This document shows positions 37,014-48,457 of a stretch of DNA of 64,000 bases, piece after piece (position 1 is the stretch's first letter; every line of letters starts with the position of its first letter). The translations under genes and the position numbers were made by a program. The notes beneath the pieces are model-generated. The model was not told the origin of the DNA and did no database searches. It saw nothing but the letters and a program-made list of their open reading frames with translations. Origin of the DNA: Sphingomonas sp. Y57 (lineage in GTDB: Bacteria; Pseudomonadota; Alphaproteobacteria; Sphingomonadales; Sphingomonadaceae); the NCBI RefSeq assembly GCF_001015195.1, contig NZ_LDES01000038.1, forward strand, positions 124,001 to 188,000. The letters run 5' to 3'.

Positions 37014-38471
37014 GTGACGTCACCGAGCGAGAAGCTGCTGCTGTTTGGCGCGACGGGGGATCTGTCGCAGCGGATGCTGCTGCCGTCGCTATATGGTCTG
37101 GCGGCGGAGGGACTGCTGCCGTCGGAGCTGGCCATCGTCGGGACGGCGCGGACCGGGCATGACGACGCGGCGTTCCGCGGGTTCGTGGAGCAGGCCCTGC
37201 GGCGCTTCGTACCGGCGGAGAGGCTCGACGAACGGGCGCTCGGCGGTTTCCTCGCGCGGGTCGGCTATGTCCCGGTCGACGCCTCGAAGGAGGGGGATTT
37301 CGCCGCGCTCGCGGAGAAGGTGGGCGCGACCGACCGAGGGTTGTCGATCTTCCTGTCGACCGCCCCGTCGCTGTTCGGCGCGACCATTGACGGTCTCGCC
37401 AAGGCGGGTCTCGCGGGCGAAGGGGTGCGGATCGGGCTGGAAAAGCCGCTCGGCTACGACATGGCGTCCAGCCGCGAGATCAACGATGCCGTGGGATCGG
37501 TCTTTCCCGAGGAGCGGATCTTTCGGATCGACCATTATCTGGGCAAGGAAACCGTCCAGAACCTGCTGGCGCTGCGCTTCGCCAACGGCCTGTTCGAGCC
37601 GCTGTGGCGCGAGGGCGGGATCGACCATGTCCAGATCACCGTGTCGGAAACGGTCGGGCTGGAGGGCAGGGTCGGCTTCTACGATGGGGCAGGCGCGCTC
37701 AGGGACATGGTGCAGAACCATATCCTCCAGCTGCTCGCACTGGTGGCGATGGAGCCGCCGGCCCGGTTCGACGCGGCAGCGGTGCGCGACGAGAAGGTGA
37801 AGGTGTTCCGGTCCTTGCGCCCGATCGACCGGACGACGGCGGTGAGCCACAGCGTGATCGGGCAGTATGGCCCTGGTGCGGTCGCGGGCGGACCTGTGCC
37901 CGGCTATGTCGAGGAACTGGGCAGGCCGTCGGACACCGAGACTTTCGTGGCCTTGAAGGCGAACATCGACAATTGGCGCTGGAAGGGGGTGCCCTTCTAC
38001 CTGCGCACGGGCAAGCGGCTGCCCAGCAGGCAGTCGGAAATCTTCATCCAGTTCAGGGGTGTGCCGCACTCGATCTTCGACGGGCGGGGCGCGGCGCTGC
38101 AACCCAACAAGCTGATCATCCGTTTGCAGCCCGACGAGAATGTCCGATTGCTGCTGATGGCGAAGGAGCCGGGGCTCGACCGCGACGGAATCCGGCTGAG
38201 GGAGGTGCCGCTCGACATATCGATGCCGAACGCCTTTGCCGACAGCCGGCGGCGGATCGCCTATGAGCGGCTGCTGCTCGATCTGGTCGAGGGCGACCAG
38301 ACGTTGTTCGTGCGGCGGGACGAGGTCGAGGCGCAATGGGCCTGGGTCGATGCGATCCGCGACGGCTGGGCCGCCAATGCCATGAAGCCCAAGACCTATA
38401 TGGCCGGCACCTGGGGGCCCTCCGCCGCCATCGCCCTGACCGAACGCGACGGCGTCACATGGCATGACTAG
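37014..38471 (+). CDS. zwf: glucose-6-phosphate dehydrogenase
   Basis: A 485-residue enzyme oxidising glucose-6-phosphate to 6-phosphogluconolactone with NAD(P), the entry to the Entner-Doudoroff route. The nucleotide-binding LLLFGATGDLSQRMLLPSLY opens the protein, and the active site RIDHYLGKETVQN is intact, as is ENVRLLLMAKEPG. I use the GTG at 37014 because AAGGAG lies 8 nt upstream and the family begins near there; an ATG at 36972 is in frame. First of five collinear genes zwf-pgl-edd-glk-eda. The Zwf product and the next enzyme match step by step. Confidence 0.97.
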   Translation: MTSPSEKLLLFGATGDLSQRMLLPSLYGLAAEGLLPSELAIVGTARTGHDDAAFRGFVEQALRRFVPAERLDERALGGFLARVGYVPVDASKEGDFAALAEKVGATDRGLSIFLSTAPSLFGATIDGLAKAGLAGEGVRIGLEKPLGYDMASSREINDAVGSVFPEERIFRIDHYLGKETVQNLLALRFANGLFEPLWREGGIDHVQITVSETVGLEGRVGFYDGAGALRDMVQNHILQLLALVAMEPPARFDAAAVRDEKVKVFRSLRPIDRTTAVSHSVIGQYGPGAVAGGPVPGYVEELGRPSDTETFVALKANIDNWRWKGVPFYLRTGKRLPSRQSEIFIQFRGVPHSIFDGRGAALQPNKLIIRLQPDENVRLLLMAKEPGLDRDGIRLREVPLDISMPNAFADSRRRIAYERLLLDLVEGDQTLFVRRDEVEAQWAWVDAIRDGWAANAMKPKTYMAGTWGPSAAIALTERDGVTWHD

Positions 38472-38537
38472 GACAATGATAGGCATCCTTTGCGCGCTCC
38501 CGCGCGGGGAGAAGACTGGAAGAACAAGGACGAAGAT

Positions 38538-39242
38538 ATGATCGAGGCCGAATGGTGGGATTATGAGGACCCGGCCGAGCTTGCCGAGGCGGTGGCGGGC
38601 GATGTCGGCTTCATCATCGAATCGGCGCTCGATGCGCGAGGCCAGTGCCTGCTGGCGCTGCCGGGCGGCAAGACGCCGCTGCCGATCTACGAGAAGCTGG
38701 CCAAGGCCAAGATCGACTGGAAGCGGGTGACGATCATCCCCACGGACGAGCGGATCGTTCCGATGACCGATCCGCTGTCCAACGCGGCGGCGATCGCCAG
38801 GATATTCCTGCCGAAGGGCGCGCGGGTGGTGCCGGTGATCAGCGAGAAGGCGCCCGACTATCGCAGCGCCGGCATGGCCGCCGACGCGCGGCTGCAGGAT
38901 TTCCCCTGGCCGCCCGATCTGGTCTGGCTCGGCGTCGGCACCGACGGCCACACCGCCTCGATCTTCGCGGGGCCCGACCTCGACGATGCCCTCAACGCGC
39001 CCAAGGCGCGTCGCGCGGTGGGGGTCATGCCCGATCCGCTGCCCGAGGAGGCACCGGTCGCGCGGGTGACGCTGACCAAGGCGGCGATCCTGTCGGCGCG
39101 CACGGTGATGCTCGTGCTCACCGGCAAGGAAAAGAAGAAGCTGCTCGAACGGGCGCTCAAGGAGGGGGCGGGATCGAGCCTGCCGATCGGCCGGGTGCTC
39201 GCCGATGCCGAGCAGGCGATCGACATCCACTGGAGCGCCTGA
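38538..39242 (+). CDS. pgl: 6-phosphogluconolactonase
   Basis: A 234-residue hydrolase that opens 6-phosphogluconolactone to 6-phosphogluconate. It shows the glucosamine-isomerase-like family motifs LALPGGKTPLPIYEKLA, TIIPTDERIVPMTDPLSNAA and WLGVGTDGHTASIFAGPD. The start MIEAEWWDYEDPAEL follows AAGGA; an ATG at 38490 in frame is a poorer choice. It lies 66 bp after zwf and 21 bp before edd in the Entner-Doudoroff operon. Confidence 0.96.
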   Translation: MIEAEWWDYEDPAELAEAVAGDVGFIIESALDARGQCLLALPGGKTPLPIYEKLAKAKIDWKRVTIIPTDERIVPMTDPLSNAAAIARIFLPKGARVVPVISEKAPDYRSAGMAADARLQDFPWPPDLVWLGVGTDGHTASIFAGPDLDDALNAPKARRAVGVMPDPLPEEAPVARVTLTKAAILSARTVMLVLTGKEKKKLLERALKEGAGSSLPIGRVLADAEQAIDIHWSA

Positions 39243-39263
39243 GAGGCGCACGGGAGCGAAACT

Positions 39264-41084
39264 ATGACCCTGCACGCGGCGGTGGAGGCGGTGACCGCCC
39301 GGATCATTGATAGGTCGCGCGCGGGTCGCCGGGCCTATCTGGAGCTGATCGGACGAGAGCGCGAGAGCGGGGTCGATCGACCGCGTCTGTCGTGCGGCAA
39401 CCTGGCGCATGGCTTCGCGGCGAGCGGAGAGGACAAGCCGGCGATCCGCGAGGGTCGTGCGATGAACATCGGCATCGTGACGGCCTATAACGACATGCTG
39501 TCGGCGCATCAGCCCTATGGCGGCTATCCCGACCGGATGAAGCTCTGGGCGCGCGAAGCGGGCATCACCGCCCAGGTTGCCGGCGGGGTTCCGGCGATGT
39601 GCGACGGGGTGACGCAGGGGCAGCGCGGCATGGAGCTGTCGCTGTTCAGTCGCGACACGATCGCGCTGTCGACCGCGGTGGCGCTCAGCCACGGCATGTT
39701 CGAGGGCGCGGCGCTGCTGGGCATCTGCGACAAGATCGTTCCCGGCCTGCTGATCGGCGCCCTGCGCTTCGGCCATCTGCCGACGATCCTGGTGCCGGCG
39801 GGGCCGATGCCCTCGGGCCTCGCCAACAAGGAGAAGCAGCGGGTCCGCCAGCTCTATGCCGAGGGCAAGGTCGGCCGGGCGGAACTGCTCGAGGCGGAGA
39901 GCGCCTCCTATCATGGTGCCGGAACCTGTACCTTCTACGGCACCGCCAATTCGAACCAGATGATGATGGAGGTGATGGGCCTGCACATGCCCGGCGCCGC
40001 CTTCGTCAATCCGGGGACGAAGCTGCGTCAGGAACTGACCCGCGCGGCGGTCCACCGGCTGGGGGAGATCGGCTGGGACGGCGGCGACTACCGGCCGCTG
40101 GGGCACTGCGTCGACGAGAAGGCGATCGTCAACGCGGCGGTCGGGCTGCTGGCGACGGGGGGGTCGACCAACCATGTCATCCACCTGCCTGCGATCGCGC
40201 GGGCGGCGGGGATCATGATCGACTGGGAGGACATCGACCGGCTGTCGGCGGCGGTGCCGCTGATCGCCCGGGTCTATCCCAACGGTTCGGGCGACGTGAA
40301 CCATTTCCAGGCAGCGGGCGGCATGGCCTATGTGATCGCCACGCTGCTCGATGGCGGCTATCTTCATCGCGACATCCTGACCGTCGCGGGTGGTGACCTG
40401 GGCGCCTATGCAAGGGAACCGGCGCTGGATGGCGAGATGCTGGTCTGGCGGGACGCGCCCGCCGAGCCGCTCGATCCGGCGATGCTGCGTCCGCACGGCG
40501 ACCCGTTTCAGCCCGACGGCGGCATGCGGCTGGTGCGCGGCAATCTCGGGCGCGGCACGTTCAAGACCAGCGCGGTCGAGCGGTCGCGCTGGACGATCGA
40601 GGCGCCGGTCCGTGTGTTCGACGACCAGGACGAGGTGACGGCCGCCTTCAAGGCGGGCGAGCTCGACCGCGACGTGGTCGTCGTCGTGCGCTTCCAGGGG
40701 CCCAGGGCGAACGGCATGCCCGAACTGCACAAGCTCACGCCGTCGCTGGGCGTGCTGCAGGACCGCGGCTTTCGGGTTGCGCTGCTGACAGACGGACGGA
40801 TGTCGGGGGCCTCGGGCAAGGTGCCGGCGGCGATCCACCTGACGCCGGAGGCTCTGGGCGGGGGGCCGATCGCCAGGCTTCGGGACGGCGATGTCGTCCG
40901 GCTCTGCGCCGAGCGGGGCGAGATCATGGTGCTGGTCGATGCCGCCGAATGGGAGGCGCGCGATGCTGCGGTACCGCCGGCCGCGCAGCCGGGCACTGGC
41001 CGCGAGCTGTTCGCCTTCATGCGCGCGGGTGCCGACACCGCCGAGCGCGGCGGGTCGGCGATGCTCGCAGCGGCGGGGTTGTGA
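39264..41084 (+). CDS. edd: phosphogluconate dehydratase
   Basis: A 606-residue iron-sulfur dehydratase that turns 6-phosphogluconate into 2-keto-3-deoxy-6-phosphogluconate, the first committed Entner-Doudoroff step. It belongs to the IlvD/Edd family. Visible are [20 protein letters not shown] with the cluster cysteine, the [19 protein letters not shown] block, the [20 protein letters not shown] block, and the late [20 protein letters not shown]. Length is standard. It is the third gene of the zwf-pgl-edd-glk-eda operon, with a 103-bp gap to glk that holds a different repeat. Confidence 0.97.
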   Translation: MTLHAAVEAVTARIIDRSRAGRRAYLELIGRERESGVDRPRLSCGNLAHGFAASGEDKPAIREGRAMNIGIVTAYNDMLSAHQPYGGYPDRMKLWAREAGITAQVAGGVPAMCDGVTQGQRGMELSLFSRDTIALSTAVALSHGMFEGAALLGICDKIVPGLLIGALRFGHLPTILVPAGPMPSGLANKEKQRVRQLYAEGKVGRAELLEAESASYHGAGTCTFYGTANSNQMMMEVMGLHMPGAAFVNPGTKLRQELTRAAVHRLGEIGWDGGDYRPLGHCVDEKAIVNAAVGLLATGGSTNHVIHLPAIARAAGIMIDWEDIDRLSAAVPLIARVYPNGSGDVNHFQAAGGMAYVIATLLDGGYLHRDILTVAGGDLGAYAREPALDGEMLVWRDAPAEPLDPAMLRPHGDPFQPDGGMRLVRGNLGRGTFKTSAVERSRWTIEAPVRVFDDQDEVTAAFKAGELDRDVVVVVRFQGPRANGMPELHKLTPSLGVLQDRGFRVALLTDGRMSGASGKVPAAIHLTPEALGGGPIARLRDGDVVRLCAERGEIMVLVDAAEWEARDAAVPPAAQPGTGRELFAFMRAGADTAERGGSAMLAAAGL

Positions 41085-41107
41085 TGCTCGCGCTTTCCTC
41101 CCCGGTG

Positions 41108-41178
41108 CCGTTCGTGTCGATCGCAGTCGAGACACGTTGCGAGAGTGAACGTCCCTCGACTTCGCTCGGGGCGAACGG
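41108..41178. repeat. second type of intergenic inverted repeat (CCGTTCGTGTCGA)
   Basis: The element runs from CCGTTCGTGTCGATCGCAGT to a right part GACTTCGCTCGGGGCGAACG followed by G. The outer ends CCGTTCG and CGAACGG are perfect complements, and the internal TCGA and CTCGAC stretches partly pair. Sphingomonad genomes contain many elements with CGTTCGTGTCGAGCGAAGTCGAG-like arms; this single copy resembles them. It interrupts the Entner-Doudoroff operon between edd and glk. Confidence 0.55.
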
Positions 41179-41187
41179 GATTTCTTG

Positions 41188-42156
41188 ATGAGGATCGTGG
41201 CGGTCGACCTGGGCGGGACCCATGCGCGCTTCGCGGTGGCGGAGCTGCACGACGACCGGCGGCCGACGCTGGGACAGGTCCATGTCCACAGGACCGCCGA
41301 CTTCTCGGGGCTCCCTGCCGCCTGGGCCGCGTTTGCGCGCGATCTCGGGCATGAGCCGCCGCGCATCGCCAGCATCGCGGTCGCGGGGCCGGTCGACGGC
41401 GAACTGATCCGCTTCACCAACAATGACTGGACGATCCGTCCCGCGACGGTTGCGCAGGAACTGCGCGTCGAGAAGGTTGCCCTGTATAACGATTTCGCGG
41501 CGATGGCCGCGGCGGTCGGTGTGCTCGAAGGCGACGAGCTGGTTCCCATCGGCGGTCCCGGCGGGCCGCTGCCGATGGAGGGCGTCACCACCGTGCTCGG
41601 CCCCGGCACCGGGCTCGGCGTCGCCCAGCTGCTGCGCTGGCATGGTCGCCGCATCCTATTGCCGACCGAGGGCGGGCATATCGATTTTGCGGCACTCGAC
41701 GGGTTCGAGGAGACGCTGCTCGCCCGGTTGCGCGCGCGCCATCGCCGGGTATCGGTCGAGCGAATCGTTTCGGGGCCGGCGCTTGCCGACATCCATGCGA
41801 CGCTGGCGATGATCGATGGCCGGGCCATCGTGCCGCGCGACGACGCGGCGCTGTGGCAGGCGGCGACCGGCGACGGAGACCCGCTCGCCGCACAGGCGCT
41901 CGACCGGCTGGTCATGGCGCTTGGCGCGGTCGCGGGCGATCTCGCGCTTGCCCAGGGCGCCAATGCCGTGGTCGTCACCGGCGGACTCGCCAACCGGATC
42001 GAGCATCGGCTCGCGAGCCCATTGTTCCACGACCGTTTCCGCGCCAAGGGTCGCTTCGAGGCGCGCATGGCGCGGATTCCGGTCCGGCTCGCCCGCAACG
42101 TCCAGGCGGGATTGCTCGGTGTGGCAGCGGCCTATCAGGAGGATGAGCGGAGATGA
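41188..42156 (+). CDS. glk: glucokinase
   Basis: A 322-residue ATP-dependent glucokinase that phosphorylates glucose to glucose-6-phosphate. The phosphate loop is MRIVAVDLGGTHARFAVAEL. The sugar-binding and catalytic FTNNDWTIRP is present, as is the later GPGTGLGVAQL followed by TEGGHIDFAALDGFE. The ATG at 41188 is preceded by an in-frame TTG at 41185; I prefer the ATG. It overlaps eda by four bases. In this operon glk feeds zwf, so the same transcript takes free glucose through to pyruvate and glyceraldehyde-3-phosphate. Confidence 0.95.
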   Translation: MRIVAVDLGGTHARFAVAELHDDRRPTLGQVHVHRTADFSGLPAAWAAFARDLGHEPPRIASIAVAGPVDGELIRFTNNDWTIRPATVAQELRVEKVALYNDFAAMAAAVGVLEGDELVPIGGPGGPLPMEGVTTVLGPGTGLGVAQLLRWHGRRILLPTEGGHIDFAALDGFEETLLARLRARHRRVSVERIVSGPALADIHATLAMIDGRAIVPRDDAALWQAATGDGDPLAAQALDRLVMALGAVAGDLALAQGANAVVVTGGLANRIEHRLASPLFHDRFRAKGRFEARMARIPVRLARNVQAGLLGVAAAYQEDERR

Positions 42157-42764
42157 CGGTCGATCAGGTGATGAGGCTGGCGCCGGTGATCCCGGTGCTG
42201 GTGGTGCACGAGGTGCAGCACGCCCGGCCGATCGCCGAGGCCCTGGTCGAAGGAGGGCTTCCCGCGCTGGAGGTGACGCTGCGCACCCCCGTCGCGCTCG
42301 ACGTGATCCGCGAGATGGCAAAGGTCGAAGGTGCGGTGGTGGGCGCCGGTACGGTGCTCAATCCCGACGACGTCAAGGCGAGCGTGGACGCCGGGGCCCG
42401 ATTCCTGGTTTCACCGGGGCTGACCGACCGTCTCGCCAATGCGGCGATAGGCTGCGGACTGCCGTTCCTGCCGGGCACCGCCAATGCCGGCGACATCATG
42501 CGCGGGCTCGACATGGGGCTGACCCATTTTAAATTCTTTCCCGCCATGGCGAATGGCGGCGTCCCGGCGCTGAAGGCGCTGGCCGCGCCGCTGGCGGCCG
42601 CGCGCTTCTGTCCGACCGGAGGGATCACCGAGGCGAACGCGGCCGACTGGCTCGCGCTCGATGCGGTGTTGTGCGTCGGCGGGAGCTGGATCGTGCCACC
42701 GGGCAAGCTCGATGTCGCCGAGATCACCCGCCGCGCGAGAGCGGCGGCGAAACTGGCAGCCTAA
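42153..42764 (+). CDS. eda: 2-keto-3-deoxy-6-phosphogluconate aldolase
   Basis: A 203-residue class I aldolase that splits KDPG to pyruvate and glyceraldehyde-3-phosphate. The Schiff-base lysine lies in THFKFFPAMANGGVPALK. GLPALEVTLRTPVALDVI and GAGTVLNPDDVKASVDAGA are the usual family blocks, and PTGGITEANAADWLAL binds phosphate. It is the last gene of the operon, coupled to glk by an ATGA overlap. A 7-bp-stem hairpin follows its stop, shared with the convergent pccA gene. Confidence 0.96.
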   Translation: MTVDQVMRLAPVIPVLVVHEVQHARPIAEALVEGGLPALEVTLRTPVALDVIREMAKVEGAVVGAGTVLNPDDVKASVDAGARFLVSPGLTDRLANAAIGCGLPFLPGTANAGDIMRGLDMGLTHFKFFPAMANGGVPALKALAAPLAAARFCPTGGITEANAADWLALDAVLCVGGSWIVPPGKLDVAEITRRARAAAKLAA

Positions 42765-42771
42765 CCCCTCC

Positions 42772-42789
42772 TCGCGGCGGGAGCCGCGA
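42772..42789. terminator. hairpin between convergent eda and pccA
   Basis: TCGCGGC (42772-42778) and GCCGCGA (42783-42789) pair perfectly over 7 bp with loop GGGA, in the 25-bp gap between the two stop codons. It can serve both strands. No T tract follows on either side, so its strength as an intrinsic terminator is uncertain. Confidence 0.45.
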
Positions 42790-44772
<1,983 letters not shown>

Positions 44773-44836
44773 CGTCGTCGTCGTTTCCCTGTGTGCTATC
44801 TCTTCCGCCCCTCCTCGGAATGGGCGGATCCTGTAA

Positions 44837-45853
44837 TCACTCCGCCGCCAGCTCGACCTTGCACTCGGCCGCCATCGGCGTGACGCCGAGCCGGGCGAAC
44901 AGCGCGGCGTCCCTGTCGTCGCCGGCATTGTCGGTGGTGAGCAGCTTGTCGCCGGTGAAGATCGAATTGGCGCCGGCCATGAAGCACAGCGCCTGCGCCG
45001 CGTCGGACATGCTCTCGCGGCCCGCCGACAGGCGGACCATCGAGGCCGGCATGGTGATCCGCGCGACCGCGACGGTGCGGACGAACTCGATCTCGTCGAT
45101 CTTCGCCAGCGGCGTGTCGGCGAGCATGTCGCCGAGCACCGTGCCCTTGACCGGCACCAGCGCGTTGACCGGCACGCTTTCCGGATGGACCGGCAGCGTC
45201 GCCAGCGCGTGGATGAAGCCGACCCGGTCGGCGCGCGTCTCGCCCATGCCGACGATGCCGCCGCAGCAGACGTTGATCCCTGCCTCGCGGACATGCTCGA
45301 GCGTCTCGATCCGGTCCTCGAAGGTCCGGGTGGTGATCACCTGCTCGTAACGCTCGGGCGAGGTGTCGATATTGTGGTTGTAGTAATCGAGCCCGGCATC
45401 GGCGAGGGTCTGCGCCTGGTCCCCGGTCAGCATGCCGAGGGTCATGCAGGTCTCCATCCCCATCTGGCGGACGCCCTTCACCATCTCGACGATGGCGGGC
45501 ATGTCGCGGTCCTTGGGGTTACGCCAGGCGGCGCCCATGCAGAAGCGGGTCGATCCGGCGTCCCTGGCCTGCGCGGCGGCCTGGAGCACCGCGCGCACGT
45601 CCATCAGCTTGGTTGCCTTGAGCCCGGTCTCGGCATGGGTCGACTGGTTGCAATAGCCGCAATCCTCCGGACAGCCGCCGGTCTTGATCGACAGCAGGGT
45701 CGAGAGCTGGACCTCGTTCGCCGCATGGGCGGCGCGATGCGCGGCTTGCGCCTGCCACAGCAGGTCGTTGAACGGCAGGTCGAACAGGGCCGCGATCTCC
45801 TCGCGCGTCCAGTCGGACCGGACGGCGGGGCGGGGATTGGCATGGGCGTTCAT
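44837..45853 (-). CDS. bioB: biotin synthase
   Basis: A 338-residue radical-SAM enzyme that inserts sulfur into dethiobiotin to form biotin. The radical-SAM cluster motif CxxxCxxC is Cys61, Cys65 and Cys68 in [13 protein letters not shown]. The family blocks [53 protein letters not shown] and [13 protein letters not shown] are present. Length is normal. It overlaps the mutase gene upstream by four bases and precedes pccA by 64 bp. That places it inside the propionyl-CoA module, not in a bio operon. Confidence 0.97.
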   Translation of the reverse strand: MNAHANPRPAVRSDWTREEIAALFDLPFNDLLWQAQAAHRAAHAANEVQLSTLLSIKTGGCPEDCGYCNQSTHAETGLKATKLMDVRAVLQAAAQARDAGSTRFCMGAAWRNPKDRDMPAIVEMVKGVRQMGMETCMTLGMLTGDQAQTLADAGLDYYNHNIDTSPERYEQVITTRTFEDRIETLEHVREAGINVCCGGIVGMGETRADRVGFIHALATLPVHPESVPVNALVPVKGTVLGDMLADTPLAKIDEIEFVRTVAVARITMPASMVRLSAGRESMSDAAQALCFMAGANSIFTGDKLLTTDNAGDDRDAALFARLGVTPMAAECKVELAAE

Positions 45854-48000
45854 TCAGCGGCCTCCTCGAAGCCTTCGGGCGGTTGGTTGTGGCCCAACAG
45901 CCGTAGCACTTCGGTCGCCGCGTTGACGAGATTCGTGCCGGGCCCGAAAATCCCCTGCACCCCCGCGTCGCGCAGGAACTGATAGTCCTGCGCCGGGATG
46001 ACGCCGCCGGCGACCACCTTGATGTCGCCGCGCCCGGCATCCTTGAGGTGCTGGATCAGTTCGGGGATCAGCGTCTTGTGGCCGGCGGCGAGGCTGGACG
46101 CGCCGACCACGTCGACATCGGCCTTGAGCGCCAGTTCGGCGGCTTCCTTCGGGGTCTGGAACAGCGGCCCGGCCACCACCTCGAAGCCAAGGTCGCCGAA
46201 TGCCGAGGAGACGAGGTTGGCGCCGCGGTCGTGCCCGTCCTGGCCCATCTTGGCGACCAGCATGCGGGGCTTGCGGCCCTTGCGCCGGGTGATCGTCTCG
46301 ACCCCGTCGACCAGCCCCCCCCAGCGGCGGTCGTCGCCATAGGCGCCGCCATAGATGCCCTTGACCGGGGTCGGGTTGGTGCCGAAGCGGCCGAACACCG
46401 CCTCCATCGCCGCCGAGATCTCGCCCAGCGTCGCGCGGGCGCGGGCGCAGTCGACGGCCAGGGCCAGCAGGTTCGCGCCGCCCCGGGCGCCTTCGGTCAG
46501 CGCGGCGAGCGCCGCCCGGCACTTCGCCTCGTCGCGGCCGGCCTTGACCGCCTGGATGCGGCGGATCTGCGCCTCGCGCACCGCATGGTTGTCGACGTCG
46601 AGGATGTCGATCTCTTCCTCATTGGCGAGGCGGTATTTGTTGACGCCGACGATGATCTCCTCGCCGCGGTCGATCCGCGCCGCCTTGGCGGCCGAGGCCT
46701 CCTCGATCATCGCCTTGGGCCAGCCGGCCGCCACGGCCTTCGCCATGCCGCCTTCGGCCTCGACCTTCTCGATGATCTCCCAGGCGCGGTCGACCAGCTC
46801 CTGGGTCAGGCTCTCGACATAATAGGAGCCGCCGAGCGGATCGACGACCTTGGTCATCCCGGTCTCTTCCTGGATGACGATCTGGGTATTGCGCGCGATC
46901 CGGGCAGAGAAGTCGGTCGGCAGCGCGATCGCCTCGTCGAGCGCGTTGGTGTGGAGCGACTGGGTGCCGCCCAGCATCGCCGCCATCGCCTCGATCGTGG
47001 TACGCATTACGTTGTTGTACGGGTCCTGCTCGGTCAGTGAGACGCCCGACGTCTGGCAATGGGTGCGCAGCATCTTCGAGCGCTCATCCTTCGCGCCCAG
47101 CTTCGTCATCACCCGGTGCCACAGCACGCGCGCGGCGCGCAGCTTGGCGATCTCCATGAAGAAGTTCATGCCGATCGCGAAGAAGAAGCTGAGGCGGCCG
47201 GCGAACTTGTCGATGTCGAGGCCCGAGGCGACGCCGTATTTCACATATTCCATGCCGTCGGCGATGGTGAAGGCCAGCTCCTGGACCTGCGTCGCCCCGG
47301 CTTCCTGCATGTGATAGCCGGAGATCGAGATCGAGTTGAACTTGGGCATGTTCGCGCTGGTGAAGGCGAAGATGTCCGAGATGATCCTCATGCTCGGCTC
47401 GGGCGGGTAGATATAGGTGTTACGGACCATGAACTCCTTGAGGATGTCGTTCTGGATGGTCCCGTCGAGCTGGGCCATCGGCACGCCCTGCTCCTCGCCC
47501 GCGACGATGAAGAAGGCGAGCACCGGGATCACCGCGCCGTTCATCGTCATCGACACCGACATCTGGTCGAGCGGGATGCCGGCGAACAGGATCTTCATGT
47601 CGTCGATCGTGTCGATCGCCACGCCCGCCTTGCCGACGTCGCCGGTCACGCGCGGATGATCGCTGTCATAGCCGCGATGGGTCGCCAGGTCGAAGGCGAC
47701 CGACAGCCCCTTCTGCCCGGCCTTGAGGTTGCGATGGTAGAAGGCGTTCGATTCCTCGGCGGTCGAGAAGCCGGCATATTGGCGGATCGTCCAGGGACGA
47801 CCGGCGTACATCGACGCGCGCACACCGCGCGTGAACGGCGCGAAGCCGGGCAGGCCGGGATCGATACCGGCCACGTCCTCGGCCGTATAGAGCGGCTTGA
47901 CCGCGATCCCCTCGGGCGTGTTCCAGGTCAGGTCCTTGCCCTTGACCTCCTTGGCGGCGGCGGCCTCCCAGCGGGCCAGATCGGGTTTTTCGTCGCTCAT
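45850..48000 (-). CDS. scpA: methylmalonyl-CoA mutase
   Basis: A 716-residue adenosylcobalamin enzyme that rearranges (R)-methylmalonyl-CoA to succinyl-CoA. The N-terminal TIM-barrel half carries the substrate motifs ([80 protein letters not shown]). The C-terminal cobalamin domain has [14 protein letters not shown] with the base-off His and the later VVAGGVIP. It is a single-chain form. Neighbouring genes are the epimerase before it and bioB after it; the carboxylase subunits complete the pathway to succinyl-CoA. Confidence 0.97.
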   Translation of the reverse strand: MSDEKPDLARWEAAAAKEVKGKDLTWNTPEGIAVKPLYTAEDVAGIDPGLPGFAPFTRGVRASMYAGRPWTIRQYAGFSTAEESNAFYHRNLKAGQKGLSVAFDLATHRGYDSDHPRVTGDVGKAGVAIDTIDDMKILFAGIPLDQMSVSMTMNGAVIPVLAFFIVAGEEQGVPMAQLDGTIQNDILKEFMVRNTYIYPPEPSMRIISDIFAFTSANMPKFNSISISGYHMQEAGATQVQELAFTIADGMEYVKYGVASGLDIDKFAGRLSFFFAIGMNFFMEIAKLRAARVLWHRVMTKLGAKDERSKMLRTHCQTSGVSLTEQDPYNNVMRTTIEAMAAMLGGTQSLHTNALDEAIALPTDFSARIARNTQIVIQEETGMTKVVDPLGGSYYVESLTQELVDRAWEIIEKVEAEGGMAKAVAAGWPKAMIEEASAAKAARIDRGEEIIVGVNKYRLANEEEIDILDVDNHAVREAQIRRIQAVKAGRDEAKCRAALAALTEGARGGANLLALAVDCARARATLGEISAAMEAVFGRFGTNPTPVKGIYGGAYGDDRRWGGLVDGVETITRRKGRKPRMLVAKMGQDGHDRGANLVSSAFGDLGFEVVAGPLFQTPKEAAELALKADVDVVGASSLAAGHKTLIPELIQHLKDAGRGDIKVVAGGVIPAQDYQFLRDAGVQGIFGPGTNLVNAATEVLRLLGHNQPPEGFEEAAE

Positions 48001-48031
48001 CGCAGCTTCCTTCCGAACCTCAGGGGCGCCG

Positions 48032-48457
48032 TCAGTGGCTCGCGCCGGGTCGCGGCGTTTCCATGATCTCGGTCAGCACCCCGCCCATGTCGCGCGGGTG
48101 GACGAAGAAGATCAGCGTGCCGTGCGCACCGATGCGCGGCTCGCCCAGCACGCGGGCGCCCTTGCCCTCGAACCAGGTCTTGGCGGCGTGGATGTCGGGC
48201 ACCTCATAGCAGATATGGTGCTGGCCGCCGTCCGGATTCTTGGCGAGGAAGCCGGCGATCGGGGAGGATTCGCCGAGCGGCTCGATCAGCTCGATCTGGC
48301 TGTTCGGCGTGTCGACGAAGCAGACCTTCACCCCCTGCGCGGGCAGGTCGAACGGCTCGCGGATCACCTCGGCACCCATCACGTCGCGGTAGAAGGCGAT
48401 GCTCTTCTCGATCGACGGGGTGGCGACCCCGACATGGTTGAGGCGGCCGAGCTTCAT
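48032..48457 (-). CDS. mce: methylmalonyl-CoA epimerase
   Basis: A 141-residue VOC-fold metalloenzyme that interconverts (S)- and (R)-methylmalonyl-CoA between carboxylase and mutase. The family blocks are [20 protein letters not shown] with the first metal His, [35 protein letters not shown] and [19 protein letters not shown]. The ATG at 48457 overlaps the thiolase stop by four bases, and the gene is 31 bp ahead of the mutase. The position between carboxylase, thiolase and mutase is fully consistent. Confidence 0.95.
   Translation of the reverse strand: MKLGRLNHVGVATPSIEKSIAFYRDVMGAEVIREPFDLPAQGVKVCFVDTPNSQIELIEPLGESSPIAGFLAKNPDGGQHHICYEVPDIHAAKTWFEGKGARVLGEPRIGAHGTLIFFVHPRDMGGVLTEIMETPRPGASH

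Noticed and set aside
37089-42098. Very long minus-strand open frame (about 1670 codons) across the Entner-Doudoroff operon
   Set aside because: It covers zwf through glk in the antisense direction; the forward frames are confidently named enzymes. The translation is rich in Arg/His/Asp and lacks domain structure. Such frames are a known effect of G/C-ending codons.
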